In this document: positions 1 through 12,148 of the stretch, piece after piece
Position numbering within the stretch: position 1 is the stretch's first letter
Layout of the letters: every line of letters begins with the position of its first letter
From: Ephemerocybe angulata
Taxonomy: Eukaryota; Basidiomycota; Agaricomycetes; Agaricales; Psathyrellaceae
Direction: 5' to 3'
DNA length: 64,000 nt
NCBI GenBank assembly: GCA_013368325.1
Contig: JAACJK010000121.1
Location: forward strand, 62,001-126,000
Made by a program: the position numbers and the translations under genes
The notes under the pieces: model-generated
What the model saw: the letters and a program-made list of their open reading frames with translations, nothing else
Database searches by the model: none
Told to the model about the DNA's origin: nothing

Positions 1-40
1 GTCATCTCTAACGACCAGGCTATCTCACCCAGCGGACACG

Positions 41-2430
41 ATGGCAATACCGCCCGAGGTCCTGTACAAGGACATCCCGGAGCTATTTGAGGTGAGCCCC
101 ATCTGCGCTGGTCCTGGCCATGCCCTGATGACGTTCACAGATCGACCTCGGAGAGGCCTTGACGGCGCGGACGGAGGCTCTGTGTACGTGGCCTGCGCGA
201 TCGCACTTGTAACTTGGGTGACTGACGGTTGTACAGCGACGTTTAGAGAGCTCGGGCCGCCGGATCTGTGCCATGTTGTGAAGAGCACCGGGCGGACTGG
301 GCAGCGCGATGTACGTACGCACAGCAGTGGATGGACGTACCTCTGACATGGCCCTTGCAGCTAGGATCCTATCACTACGTGTCGGGCGTGGATGCCTCGT
401 CTTCAGCGTCGTTGGCGGCCTACATCAACTCCCTCACTTACGCCATCGAGGAGAATTCGGCGTGGTTCTCGAGCACGGCCAAGTGGAAAGTGAGGAATGG
501 GTGCTACTGGTGCGTTCTGCTTCGATAACACGTCACATCGTCTCCTCACCCCGTAAACAGCTGCTTCAACGCCTTCTCGCGCGTCGACATGCGAGTCGAC
601 GTCAAGATTCCCGGAGGAGTCAACGCGTACGTCATTGACCTACGAGGCGAACGGTACGCACTCTCTCCAAAGTCCCTACACGCCGTTAAGCGCCCACCTC
701 CACAGACACGAAGCGACGCCCGAAATCTGGCAAGAGACCTACGTCTCCGCCCTCCTGCGCGCCATCCTCTACTCGGACGACCCCACCTACACCCTCGAGG
801 CCTATCGCAAGCTCGACCCCATCACGAACGCAGAGGGCGAGCTGCGATTCCTCCAGGCCGCCGAGGCACTGTTCTCGAAAGGCTGGCAGGTCGGGTCGGA
901 CCCCGAGATCCAGGTCGCGACCGTCGTGTCCAACCACTTGACTGCCGGCATTATGAAGTACTTTGGGGACAGCGGGCGCTATCAACAGGCTGCGAACATG
1001 TTCGAAAAGATCATGGTGCACGAGCCTGAAGTTTCCTCGCTTCTTGCGCGCAGCTACATCGGAATGAGTGAGTCATTCAATTATCTATAATGGCAGGAAT
1101 TGACGACGTACAGACGAGGAAGTGAAAGCCGTGCAGATCATCGCCAACGCCATGAAGGAGACCCCGCAATCCTACACGCTCCTCCACGCCCAGTGCGACT
1201 TCCTCCGCACAAAAGGCAAGTACGAATGGGCCGTCAAGCTCGCCCGGCAAGCCGTCAACTGTGCCCCAAGCGAATTCGTAACTTGGGAAAAACTCACCGA
1301 TCTCTACATCGACCTGGGCCAATATGATTCAGTAAGTCCACCCCCTTCCATCCGTCCCTCGCTAACCGTTCTGGCAGGCATTGCTGACCCTCAACTCCTG
1401 CCCGATGTTCACCTTCAACGGCCGGGACGCCCACCGCACGCTCCCCGTCGCCAAAATCCACCTCCCCTTCACCCGCGCCATCGGCGAGATCCTGCCCGAG
1501 CGCACCAAGACCGAAGACGACGAAGCCGACCCCGCGCTCCAACGCCTCCCCGCGCCGGGGCTGCGCGGAACATGGGCGCGCGCGTACAGTTTGCTCACAC
1601 GGCTGGTGGCGCAGATCGGGTGGGACGAGCTGTTGAAGACGCGGAGCAGTGTGTTTGTGATGGAGGAGGAGTATCGGATGCAGAAGGCGCAGGGGGATAT
1701 TAAGCAGGTTGGGGGGAATGGGCATGCGGCGAGTGGGAGTAGGGGGATTATACATGAGGATGGGACGGTTGTGCAGGATGATAAGGCGAGTACGCGCGGG
1801 ATCATCGCGCCGCCTAGTCCTGAGCCGACCGAGGTGCCCACGATTAAGGTCTCGAGCGACAGCGTCGACCTGCGTGGTGCTGATCCGAAGGGCAAGGCGC
1901 GGGCGAAGGTCGAGGACGACGAGGCAGAGGAGGGCGATATTGTCGCGACGCCCTCGCACTTGCGCAACGGCGTCAGTGCGCTGGTGGAGAAGCCCGTGCA
2001 GGCGGCGGGGGAGGACAAGCAGGACTCGAGCGACATCACGGCGGTCGCGCAGGCGGAGCCCTTCTCGTTCAGCAACAAGCGGCTGTGCGAGCGGTGGCTC
2101 GACAACCTCTTCATGGTGCTCTACGAGGACCTGCGCGTGTGGACGATCTTCCGCGCGGAGGTGGCGCATTTCAAGACGCAGCATGTGGCGTACCGCAAGA
2201 CGGGGATGGAGTGGGAGATTTTGGGCGACCTTGGGGTGAGGCTGCATCATAAGGAGGAGGCGAAGGAGGCGTATCAGCGGTGTTTGGATGGGACGAGGTA
2301 CTCGGTGAAGCCGTGGGCGAGGCTGATGGAGATGTATGCGGAGGAGGGGGATATTACGAGGGCGATTAGGGTTGCTGCGGTGTATAATATCAATGAATAT
2401 ACCGATTTTCTGGATCCAAGTTGGTGGTGA
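41..2430 (+). CDS. ChAPs-family exomer adaptor, copy 1 (3'-truncated form, 680 aa)
   Basis: Probable exomer cargo adaptor of the Chs5p-Arf1p-binding (ChAPs; Chs6/Bud7/Bch1) family, which in yeast acts at the trans-Golgi to export chitin synthase Chs3 and other cargo. Seen: eight exons, 41-91, 141-183, 237-310, 361-509, 561-653, 706-1067, 1114-1331 and 1378-2430, all phase-consistent, giving 680 codons. Recognisable family blocks are RELGPPDLCHVVK, SYHYVSGVDASSSASLAAYI, the TPR-like stretch around LLARSYIGMNEEVKAVQII, and KLCERWLDNLF-like SNKRLCERWLDNLFMVL. The intron at 1332-1377 is absent from the other three copies. The C-terminus ends NEYTDFLDPSWW and lacks the last ~55 residues found in copy 4. 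Only 40 bp of upstream sequence is in the window. Family call is confident; function of this shortened copy is unknown. Confidence 0.85.
1332..1377 (+). other. Copy-specific 46-bp intron
   Basis: The sequence starts GTAAGT, has a GCTAACC branch-like site and ends GGCAG. It lies between codons Ser and Ala of the conserved QYDSALLTL block. Copies 2, 3 and 4 read straight through this position (11096, 20503 and 31566 approximately) with no intron. Confidence 0.85.
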
Positions 2431-5400
2431 GGATGCTTAATGCTTCTCATGCTAGATTGAGACTCACTATCCTACGCAGATTCCTCCTTTGAGTGTTGAT
2501 CTATTGATGAGGTGCTCCCATTGCTGATCGATGCTTGCTCACTGTGATGCGCTTGGCTGCGCTCGTCGGGAATGCCCTTTTATAGCTGGAAAGTTTCCTT
2601 TTGGGGTAAAAAAGACGAAAAAAGAGCTAACTTAAACACTCTATCTAATACATTCAGGCTTTTCAGAACGGTCTACCCATACATTGCCCATGAATACAAG
2701 TCCTGTTGAAGAACACGCAGAGCACGGGCATAGTATAGCTCGGGGTCACAGCTCACCCTTCGCTGGGGGAGATTGGAAATGGGGGATGGCTTATATATGT
2801 CGTCTCGGCGCACGGACCTTTGACGTGGCATGGAGCAACCGGGCATTCCGGCTGCCATAGGTGTGTCCTCTTCGCTTCCCTTGCACCTGGAGGCAATAAT
2901 CAGTCCAGGTGGCACTGCATTGATTATTGACTCCAGGCAGCCGGCAAGACTACTAACACTGTTATTGCTGTCCTTGGTGTGCCGTGTATTGCATTTTCTC
3001 CTGTCTTTCTCATTTTACCAGAATGCTAACATGTCTTACCTTTAGGTTGTGTATATTGGAGGGACTTGGCTACAGGAGGGGAGAAAGTCTAGTTATGTAG
3101 ACCCCTCTGTATGTACGTACAACTTGATTCTTTGACCATGCTGTGTATCTATAGTTAGAATAGCACGGAAATCAATTGCTTGGATTGTTCTCCCATGTAC
3201 ACACAAACCGCCCTGAATTGGCTTGGCTCAGGTCTGGAACGACCTGCTCGGCTCTCGTTCATTTGCCGCAAGAACCGCATCCGAGTCCCGAGTCGTTTCA
3301 GCTTTGGAAAAACATTCTCCTTGTCTACTCGATCATCCATGTCCTTCCCCACTTCATTCCCTCCCCGCCACCGCACTCATTGCACAGAATTGAATCATCC
3401 ACCCTTTATTATCGTTGAAGCTTTCTCGAGCTCGTGCAACTTCATGGCTCCAAGTCGACTCACGTCGACCCCACGACTCGGAGCTTGCTTAGCGGATGAA
3501 GATATGTTGCCACTTCTCCCCGTTCAGGCAACGTTCAGGTCTGTTGGTCACTGTTCCATTGTTTTTGTCATTCTAAGATGCTGTGAGACAACTCATGCGG
3601 ACGGAGCTCGGTGACTGCCAGCGGGACATCCATGTGACAACACGTAGGACAAGGTTCGTCAATGCCGAGTTGTTCTACCTCAAATGCGTTAACCCTCTGA
3701 CTAGCGGCTTGCCCGACACCATGACACAATGGTCCTTCCCTGCAGAGAGGTTTCTATCGGACAGGTTTCTATTGTAAGTTCATCGTGTTGCGTGCATCAG
3801 CCTCCCCTGACTTTTGGTCAAGTCCACCCACTGCCGCAAAATGTTGACTTCAACGTGACCTCGCCCCACCTGAAGCTGCCGACCAACGGGCCAAGCGCGC
3901 TCCGCTCACCGGAAAGATTTATGTTGCAGAACGGCCACCACGGTCCAACAATGACCTTCAACCCTGCCCGATGTATGACCTACCAGAACGGTGACTTCGG
4001 CCCCTCAAAATGGCGATCACATCTACGCCGGGAGCGTTAAAGTCGACGACACCGGGCTGCCCCTCTCGCGGGAAGAATTTCTGTTGCGGAACGACACCAT
4101 TCGCCGCTGGGCATCCACGCCGGTCTCCTCGACGCCCACGCATCCCTGCCGCTCGCTTCGCTCGCGGGAGCCATTTCTGTCGTCTTCGTGCCACCGACAC
4201 TGTCACACCTCAGATTTGGCAAGTCAATTGCATCCTATCAATTCGGTGACATTGCTGATCATGTCGATATTCTGACAGGCTCGCGAAGAATACACTCGCT
4301 CTGCTCGCAGGCCCGCGCCACGTCCCGAGCATCTAGCCGTCCCACTCCAGGCCCGTCGCCTTCCCCTCTCTCTTGCAGACTCGTCCTCATCATTCCATGC
4401 ACAAGCCGGTCGCGGGAAATCGATCCATACATACATTGTCGATCGACGCGCCAGGACCACCAACTTTGGCACCGTCAAGGCATTCCTTTCGTCATCCCCG
4501 GTAAGTCAGATCTAATCAGCTCATCGTCTCATATACTAATTCCAGCGTGTAGGCACGTTCACTAAACCTCCATGGTTTACTCGGCTGCTGCCGCCAGGCG
4601 CAGCACTTCGCTCACGCCTGACGTCGCTCGGCCCCGCTAGGACTCGCGGTGCCAAGGACACCAACAGTAAGTTTTCACGGTGCTGCGATTTTCCCTGGCA
4701 CACTCTAAGCGACTTTCAGATCCTTTTCCGAACACCAAGCGCATGAATTTGGTAAGATAGTGGCACCCTTCCCATCGCAGATCACGAATTGGTGCGCACT
4801 CGTTCTCGGCGCCCATTACAACACGGTATGTCATCCATGACTGATTGGAAACTCTAATTAATAGATAGTGACAACGTCCGCTTGGGATTGGCTTCGGGAG
4901 ATCGGCGGGAGCAAACCAGGTCCGAAGTCCGTAATTTTAGACTGAGTTTTCCGTAGACTGGCTCTCTAATCTCCTGCGTCTAGATATGGATGCGCCCAAG
5001 GCCTGTTTTCCGGACGAACACGCTGCGAGGGGCAACCGCGCGCACTCCAAGCCCACTCCGGTACCTACGGAACGTCAACTCGCTAAGTAAAGCCGTTCGT
5101 TCGCGCTCACACAACAATCATGATGCCGGATTGCGAGCAACGGATTACGAGCGATGGAGGGCTTAAATTTAGTTGATAATTGCCGATAGTATGGCATAAG
5201 TACGTACAGTAGGTTTCAGCGGTGAGTACCGAGCAAGGGATGACGGAAAGGGCGAGCGGAGTGCGCCCGCTGCCGTGAGCTTCGCAGGCCTTGCCGTCGC
5301 AACCGCCCTTACCACCCACCTTTCACGGTTGCCTCATGGCCCATCCGTCCCTCTCGCTTTCCACGATCAGGTTGGGTTATTTTTTGTAAGGGCTCCAAGG

Positions 5401-6971
5401 CCCATGTACGTTACCCCCATTCCATGCGTCCCTGCGCTAACGCGTGCGGGTACGCCGGAATGTGCTCGGAATTGTATAAATCACACTTTCTTGCATATCA
5501 CACTTCTGCAGACACCTCCGCACGGTTAGGCTAGGTAAACTCAACGTTACGGTACGTAGGGAAATAAAGTTTTCTGTGAGGAAGCCCATTTTACGGCCGG
5601 GCCGATCCAATGACGCAGATCGCATGCGCGTGTCGACGGGCGCTTATTTCGGCGCCAACGAAACGGGGCGTGTTGCGCACAATATACGGCGAGTTAAACA
5701 CGCCAGATTGCACTGAAAATCCTTTTGGTGTATACTAGGCTTACCCACGAGCTCTCCACTACCCCGCATGAGGCGAAATTCCTCTCACACAGCCGGAATC
5801 TGGGGCCAAGGTCTCGTCCTCACAGTGTTCGTTGCAACGCCGCAATTACACGACTTCCAGGATTCTAGACTAGCTTGAGCTGAAGTATCATACGTACTGA
5901 TGCTATCGTAATGCTGTCATTGGTCCCGAGTCTAAGCTGGGAAGAGTGTTCAATGGAGAGCGGGACATGGAAACCGGGTTCCGGGAGAGGAACATCGCGA
6001 ATGCACGATTGCGCTTTGAGCGTAATTCCATCCTCGCATGAATATATAGAGACTCGTGAATACCTAGAATACACGTATATATACCCCTATCTGACGCATG
6101 GATGTGGTTGAGAGTTCAAGTGGAAGGAAACACTCACGAATTGGATCTCGATGGATTCCTGCAATGCTCCTCCTCCTGGCTGCACGCACTCGAACAACGG
6201 CACTTGCACCAATCCAACATACTAGCTGGTGACATATCTGTCAAATATAGCCGAGAAAACCGTCAGGGTGAATGTTCATATAGCGCCTCGGGTATCCAAG
6301 TCGAAAATTTCCTTGACATCGAGTTTGTGGCCTGGAATACGACGGCGAGGAGATAGGCCCGAAATACGCATCGTAGAATGAATCTGAAGTATTGTTAGAT
6401 AGCCTTACCTCATATACGTACGTATTTACACCAATTAACGTCCTCCGATTGCGCCAAGTCGCTCTCGATGAGTTTGAGCGAGCGTACAGATGCGTATGCG
6501 CACAGACGCGTATATCGCACAACACAGCACCATTGACGACTCAGCGTGCACAGGTGACCTCCAATACCCTACCCCCTATACTACCCTATGCTGAGAACCA
6601 ACCTCCCACCCTATCCCATAGCCTTATCTTTACCAAATGCTCGATGAAACAAGTGCTCGGTCCCCTCCTCCTCCTCACCCCATTCGACACAAATGAGCCC
6701 ATTCAAAGTACCACATCCCGCGTTTTCCCTGTCTTGGCACGCTCGGCAACGTGCCATCACTTGACAACAGACAGCTGATATGACCGCTAGGCTGGTTCCT
6801 GAGGGAAAATTGAGCGAAGAGCGAATCGGCGCAGAGGGTTACGCATGTAAAGCGGGCGCTGGGCCGCCTTGGACTCTTCGCATTCGCGGTTCCGTGCATC
6901 CGGCAGGCTGAGACCCGAGATACCTGACGTGTTTTGCGTGCCGAGGCCCGCCGATTAAGGGTGCTCAGCCG

Positions 6972-8860
6972 TATAAAGGTGAAGGGAACTCGGAGGGTTG
7001 AGATCATCATTCCCCAGCGATGATTCCCTTTCCCTCCTATTCAAGTTCCTAGTCCCACTTCGCTCTTCATTACTGCTTTAGAGTTTCCTTCTACCACGAC
7101 AACGAGCTCATCGTAAGTCTTCACCTCTTTTTGTTAGTCCTTGTGTTGAATGACTTTCCGCTCAGAGTAGAAAGCGTCTGACCGTTGGTGGTCTCTGAGT
7201 TGTAGTCGTTCAACACGACGCGTTCAAGGCAATTTTGGATTTCTATTGGTTAGGCGCTGCATTGATATCTTTTCCGTGTTCTTAGAAATCGTCTGACCTC
7301 AATCGTAGACGGTTGAAATGCCAATCAGTTTTTGGTGAGCACTCTAATGTTTCTTTGACTTCCCTCCCAATTCTTGACCTTATCTTTGCGGTTCGTAGCC
7401 ATCTCGATCGCACCAACTTCGAGCTTGAAACGCCAGTAAGTGTATTCATTTTCTACAGCCACGGTGATATAGCTTACATTACATTAATTCATAGGTCTGT
7501 CCAGTGCTGGAGCCGTCGTCGCTGACCGTGACTTCGAGGCTGGTCCTCTTGCCGGTTGATTTATCAAGAACCTCTTCATTCGTCCGTCGGCTTGGTTTAG
7601 AGCAGGATCAAGAGTTGAAGCTGCCCGAAAGTAAGTCTATTCATCTTCAACTGTACTACTACGACATGAGAAACTGACGACACTATCCCCAAGACCTCCC
7701 TCGTCGTCGTAGTCGAACGCCCGTTCGCCTGTTTTACATCCCAGACAGAAGGTGAGTCTATTCCCGGCTACGATAATACATCCTATGACTGACTACCCCT
7801 TCTCCTATATCCTCCCGTCGCCGTGTGCCGCGCAGGCCGACTCTCGAACAGTAAGTCATTCTACTTAGCAGGTATCCACATTCACTTACCGTATGTTCAA
7901 CCCATCAAGCCCTCGCTCGCAAGACCACGCACGGCGAGCCTGCCGCGTTACACGTCGACGTCAGCTTGAACGAATGCCGCGAAATCTAGGGAACACGGTG
8001 AGTACGTTTCGGCACACTAGTGGAGCGCGAGAAGGCTCACCGAACTGTGCCAGGCGCGGTCAGTCTCAGTCCCCCCGGCGAACCACCCTCGAATCGGTAC
8101 CGTCGTCGTAAGCGTCGTCTTCGCCGTTTCGTGGTTATCATTAACCTCGTCCGTCGCGTCTGGACGATGTTCTACAGTGAGCTTATCATTTTACTATGCC
8201 GGGCTTGACTCACCTTTCATCGCTAGACTCCACCCCACCACGGATACCGTCGTCGTCGCCGTCGTCGCTCGTAAGTACTATGCCTACGATTGTCCTGGTA
8301 AGTTTATCAGTTCCCTTGCATCGCAATAGAGAAGCTGACTCACGTTTACCCATTCGTCTCTGCTCCAGATGTCACCGCCCTCAACTTCGTCCGTCGTGCA
8401 GCGTCGGTGGCGCAGTAACCAGTTCGCCCATCGGCGCGCAGGGTGCCGCGTTCTCGAGGGTCGGGCCCGGCACAAGGCTCAGCAAACTCTTGATTATTCG
8501 CACCCTCTGCGCCGCGGTCGGCTCGTTGCGATGCTCGTTCGCCTTGAACTCAGCAGTATCCCCCGACGTGCGCATCCATATCCGGTCGTTCGCGCAGCCC
8601 CATCCTACGCAGGCAGACTCGCGTTTCCCGTTTCCTCCGGTTCTGGCTGGCTCGGCTCGGCTCGTGGTCGCAGTTGTGCGAGGTGCTGGTGCTGCGAGTG
8701 TTGTGAGGCGCGGCGCGGGGGCGAGTGAACTGTCGCCGAGTATCGATGTACTCGTGCGTGTGTTTGCTGGAAGTCGGGTTTATTTGCGAGCGGGCGGCCA
8801 AGGGTGGATGTGAAGGGCTGGGATGGAACGTGAGTTCGGAGTCATCGGAGAAGCTGCCTG
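6972..8860 (+). other. TATA-led run of intron-like modules, spacer 1 (possible spliced non-coding or decayed gene)
   Basis: A TATAAA sits at 6972-6977. From about 7100 on, GTAAGT/GTGAGT sites recur every 90-190 bp, each followed within 50-90 bp by a CTGAC/CTAAC-like motif and an AG, separated by exon-like pieces of roughly 15-150 bp. The same order of modules is kept in spacers 2 and 3. No single frame stays open. In the piece around 7930-8000 this copy reads a TAG where spacers 2 and 3 read TGG. One piece (about 8085-8180) differs between copies only by multiples of three bases, which hints at past coding. I cannot decide between a spliced non-coding RNA and a dead gene. Confidence 0.4.
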
Positions 8861-9564
8861 AGAACTCACCGCCTGATAGCGCTGTCTGTCGGGCCAGAGA
8901 CGCGGGTTTCGTTCGGTTCTGGGTGTCCAGGTGCTCGCGGTTCCGCGAGGTGTCGCTCGTGTGTGAAATGCGCCGAAAAGCATCGGGCGATGGGTGTCTT
9001 GATCGAAGGCGAGTGAATGGTCGCGAGACGGCCGATGGTCTTGTGTTTGGGCGTGCGTCCGTGTGCGGGTAATTGGGATTTACGAGTGGGCGTGAGGCGG
9101 TTGAAGGGTGGACCTTCTAGTAGTAGCAGACGTGAGTTCGTGTTCATCAGGGGAGAGCCGTCTGAGCACTCACCGTGTAAGCTGCCGCTAACCTGTCTTT
9201 GCGCCAGGACTGACTTGGAAGCCTGGCATCGGCCGCTCTGGCACTGCCCGAACGATGGAGATGAGAGATTGGCCCGTGTCGAAGTAAAAGTTGGCAGGCA
9301 TGGCGATGCCGGTCGACCGCCGATTTGGGATCTAACAAGGTGGAGGTTGGGTGGTGTTCGTAGATGTCGGATAGGTAGATTAGAATCGCGTACCTCGTTG
9401 TGTAGTGTGGCGGCGCGACGGAAATGAGCAACGGAAGGGGAACGGGCGCTGGAGACAGGCGGGGCGAGGGATCTGGGGTGCTGGCGGTCGAGCACGAAGG
9501 GGGCCGCACAGCGAATGAGAGCTGCTGAGCCGCGCAGCCTTGCGTCGAAAGCGGGTCCAGGGAG

Positions 9565-9569
9565 CCAAT
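9565..9569 (+). promoter_or_regulatory. CCAAT box upstream of ChAPs copy 2
   Basis: CCAAT in the context GGAGCCAATCACAGCGG lies about 240 bp before the start codon. The same box at the same distance precedes copies 3 and 4, inside a block of about 300 bp that is well conserved between the copies. A CCAAT-binding (Hap/NF-Y) site is the obvious reading, but it is inferred from the motif alone. Confidence 0.5.
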
Positions 9570-9805
9570 CACAGCGGTCGGCGCATCAGGGCAGCCGCTG
9601 CGAGGCGAGCAGATGCGAGCAGAGACGGCGAGAGGGCGCAGTGGTGGACGTGGACGGGGAGGGACTGTGCAGGCGCGGTGCCAAGCAGACGCGGCGGCCT
9701 TTGCCGAAGAAGGCGCAGACAAACAGACGACAACAGCTGCATCGACGACGAGCAGCGCCTCGTCGTCCCCTCTAACGACCAGGCTATCTCACACCAGCGG
9801 ACACG

Positions 9806-12148
9806 ATGGCCATACCGCCCGAGGTCCTGTATAAGGACGTCCCAGAGCTATTCGAGGTGCGCATCCATTTGCCGTGTTACTGGCCATGCCCTGATGACGT
9901 TCACAGATCGACCTCGGAGAGGCCTTGACCGCGCGGACGGAGGCTCTGTGTACGTGGCCGCGCGATCGCACTTGCTCCTTGGGTGACTGACGGTTGTACA
10001 GCGACATTCAGAGAGCTCGGGCCGCCAGATCTGTGCCATGTTGTGAAGAGCACTGGGCGAACGGGGCAGCGCGATGTACGTACGCACAGCAGTGGATGGA
10101 CGTACCTCTGACATGGCCCTTGCAGCTAGGATCCTATCACTACGTGTCGGGCGTGGATGCGTCGTCGTCCGCATCGTTGGCGGCCTATATTAACTCCCTC
10201 ACGTACGCCATCGAGGAGAATTCGGCGTGGTTCTCGAGCACGGCCAAGTGGAAAGTCAGGAATGGGTGCTACTGGTACGTCCAAGCTGTTCAACACGTCA
10301 CACCATCGCCTCATCCCGTAACAGCTGCTTCAACGCCTTCTCGCGCGTCGACATGCGAGTGGACGTCAAGATTCCTGGAGGCGTCAACGCGTACGTCATC
10401 GACCTACGCGGCGAACGGTGCGTACTTCCCTCCTCAGTCCCCATACGCCGTTAAGCGCCCACCTCCGCAGACACGAAGCGACACCCGAAATCTGGCAAGA
10501 AACCTACGTCTCCGCCCTCCTGCGCGCCATCCTCTACTCGGACGACCCCACCTACACCCTCGAAGCCTACCGCAAGCTCGATCCCATCACGAACGCAGAG
10601 GGCGAGCTGCGCTTCCTCCAGGCCGCCGAGGCCCTGTTCTCGAAAGGCTGGCAAGTCGGCTCGGACCCCGAGATCCAGGTCGCGACCGTCGTGTCCAACC
10701 ACTTGACCGCCGGGATTATGAAGTACTTTGGGGACAGCGGGCGCTACCAACAGGCTGCGAACATGTTCGAAAAGATCATGGTGCACGAGCCCGAAGTATC
10801 CTCGCTTCTCGCGCGCAGTTACATCGGAATGAGTGAGTCGTTCGAATATTTATAGGACAGGAATTGACGACGTACAGACGAGGAAGTGAAGGCCGTACAG
10901 ATCATCGCCAACGCGATGAAGGGGACGCCGCAATCCTACACGCTCCTGCACGCACAGTGCGACTTCCTCCGCACCAAAGGCAAGTACGAGTGGGCCGTCA
11001 AGCTCGCGCGTCAAGCCGTGAACTGCGCCCCGAGCGAATTCGTAACCTGGGAAAAGCTCACCGACCTCTACATCGACCTGGGGCAATACGATTCGGCCCT
11101 CCTCACCCTCAACTCCTGCCCCATGTTCACCTTCAACGGCCGAGACGCCCACCGCACGCTCCCCGTCGCCAAAATCCACCTCCCCTTCACCCGCGCCATC
11201 GGCGAGATCCTGCCCGAGCGCACCAAGACCGAAGACGACGAGGCCGACCCCGCGCTGCAGCGCCTCCCCGCCCCAGGGCTAAGGGGCACATGGGCCAGAG
11301 CGTACAGCCTCCTTACGCGGCTAGTGGCGCAGATCGGGTGGGACGAGCTGTTGAAGACGCGGAGCAGCGTGTTTGTTATGGAGGAGGAGTATCGGATGCA
11401 GAAGGCGCAGGGGGATATTAAGCAGGTTGGGGGGAATGGACATGCGGCGAGTGGGAGTAGGGGGGTGATTCATGAGGACGGGACGGTTGTGCAGGATGAT
11501 AAGGCGAGTACGCGCGGGATCATTGCGCCGCCCAGTCCTGAGCCGGCCGAGGTGCCTACGATTAAGATCTCGAGCGACAGCGTCGACCTGCGTGGTGCTG
11601 ATCCTAAGGGCAAGGCGCGGGCGAAGGTCGAGGACGACGAGGCAGAGGAGGGCGATATTGTCGCGACGCCCTCGCACTTGCGCAACGGCGTCAGTGCGCT
11701 GGTGGAGAAGCCCGTGCAGGCGGCGGGGGAGGACAAGCAGGACTCGAGCGACATCACGGCGGTCGCGCAGGCGGAGCCCTTCTCGTTCAGCAACAAGCGG
11801 CTGTGCGAGCGGTGGCTCGACAACCTCTTCATGGTGCTCTACGAGGACCTGCGCGTGTGGACGATCTTCCGCGCGGAGGTCGCGCATTTCAAGACGCAGC
11901 ATGTGGCGTACCGCAAGACGGGGATGGAGTGGGAGATTTTGGGGGACCTTGGGGTGAGGTTGCATCATAAGGAGGAGGCGAAGGAGGCGTATCAGCGGTG
12001 TTTGGATGGGACGAGGTACTCGGTGAAGCCGTGGGCGAGGCTGATGGAGATGTATGCGGAGGAGGGGGATGCGATTAGGGTTCCTGTGTATCAGACGGTG
12101 TATAATATCAATGAATATACCGATTTTCTGGCTCCAAGTTCACGGTGA
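9806..12148 (+). CDS. ChAPs-family exomer adaptor, copy 2 (3'-truncated form, 680 aa)
   Basis: Second tandem copy. Exons 9806-9856, 9907-9949, 10002-10075, 10126-10274, 10325-10417, 10471-10832 and 10878-12148 join in phase to 680 codons. It matches copies 1, 3 and 4 closely along its length, including the acidic, low-complexity segment around KARAKVEDDEAEEGD. The position of the extra intron of copy 1 is continuous here. Near the end it has its own small change (EEGDAIRVPVYQTVYN) and then shares the NEYTDFLAPS tail of the truncated copies. Whether it still works as an exomer subunit is not known; the reading frame is open throughout. Confidence 0.85.

Larger units (their letters stand above)
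2431..9805. repeat. Inter-copy spacer 1 of the ChAPs array (~7.4 kb)
   Basis: No gene of known family is visible. By eye it has blocks: 2431-3130 (3' flank, shared with spacers 2 and 3); 3131-5100 (mostly private to this spacer); about 5101-6000 (shared by all); about 6020-7000 (nearly the same as 25380-26350 in spacer 3, absent from spacer 2); about 7000-8860 (intron-like modules, shared by all); and about 8860-9805 (upstream region of the next ChAPs copy, shared by all). The mosaic points to repeated tandem duplication with exchange between copies. Block edges are approximate. Confidence 0.75.

Noticed and set aside
8196..9495. Several 100-210 codon frames on both strands in the spacers
   Set aside because: Low-complexity Arg/Ser/Pro/Cys composition, not kept in the same frame between spacers, and crossed by intron-like signals.
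11472..11957. Arg/Ser-rich plus-strand frames inside each ChAPs gene
   Set aside because: Out-of-frame reading of the acidic repeat region of the real gene.
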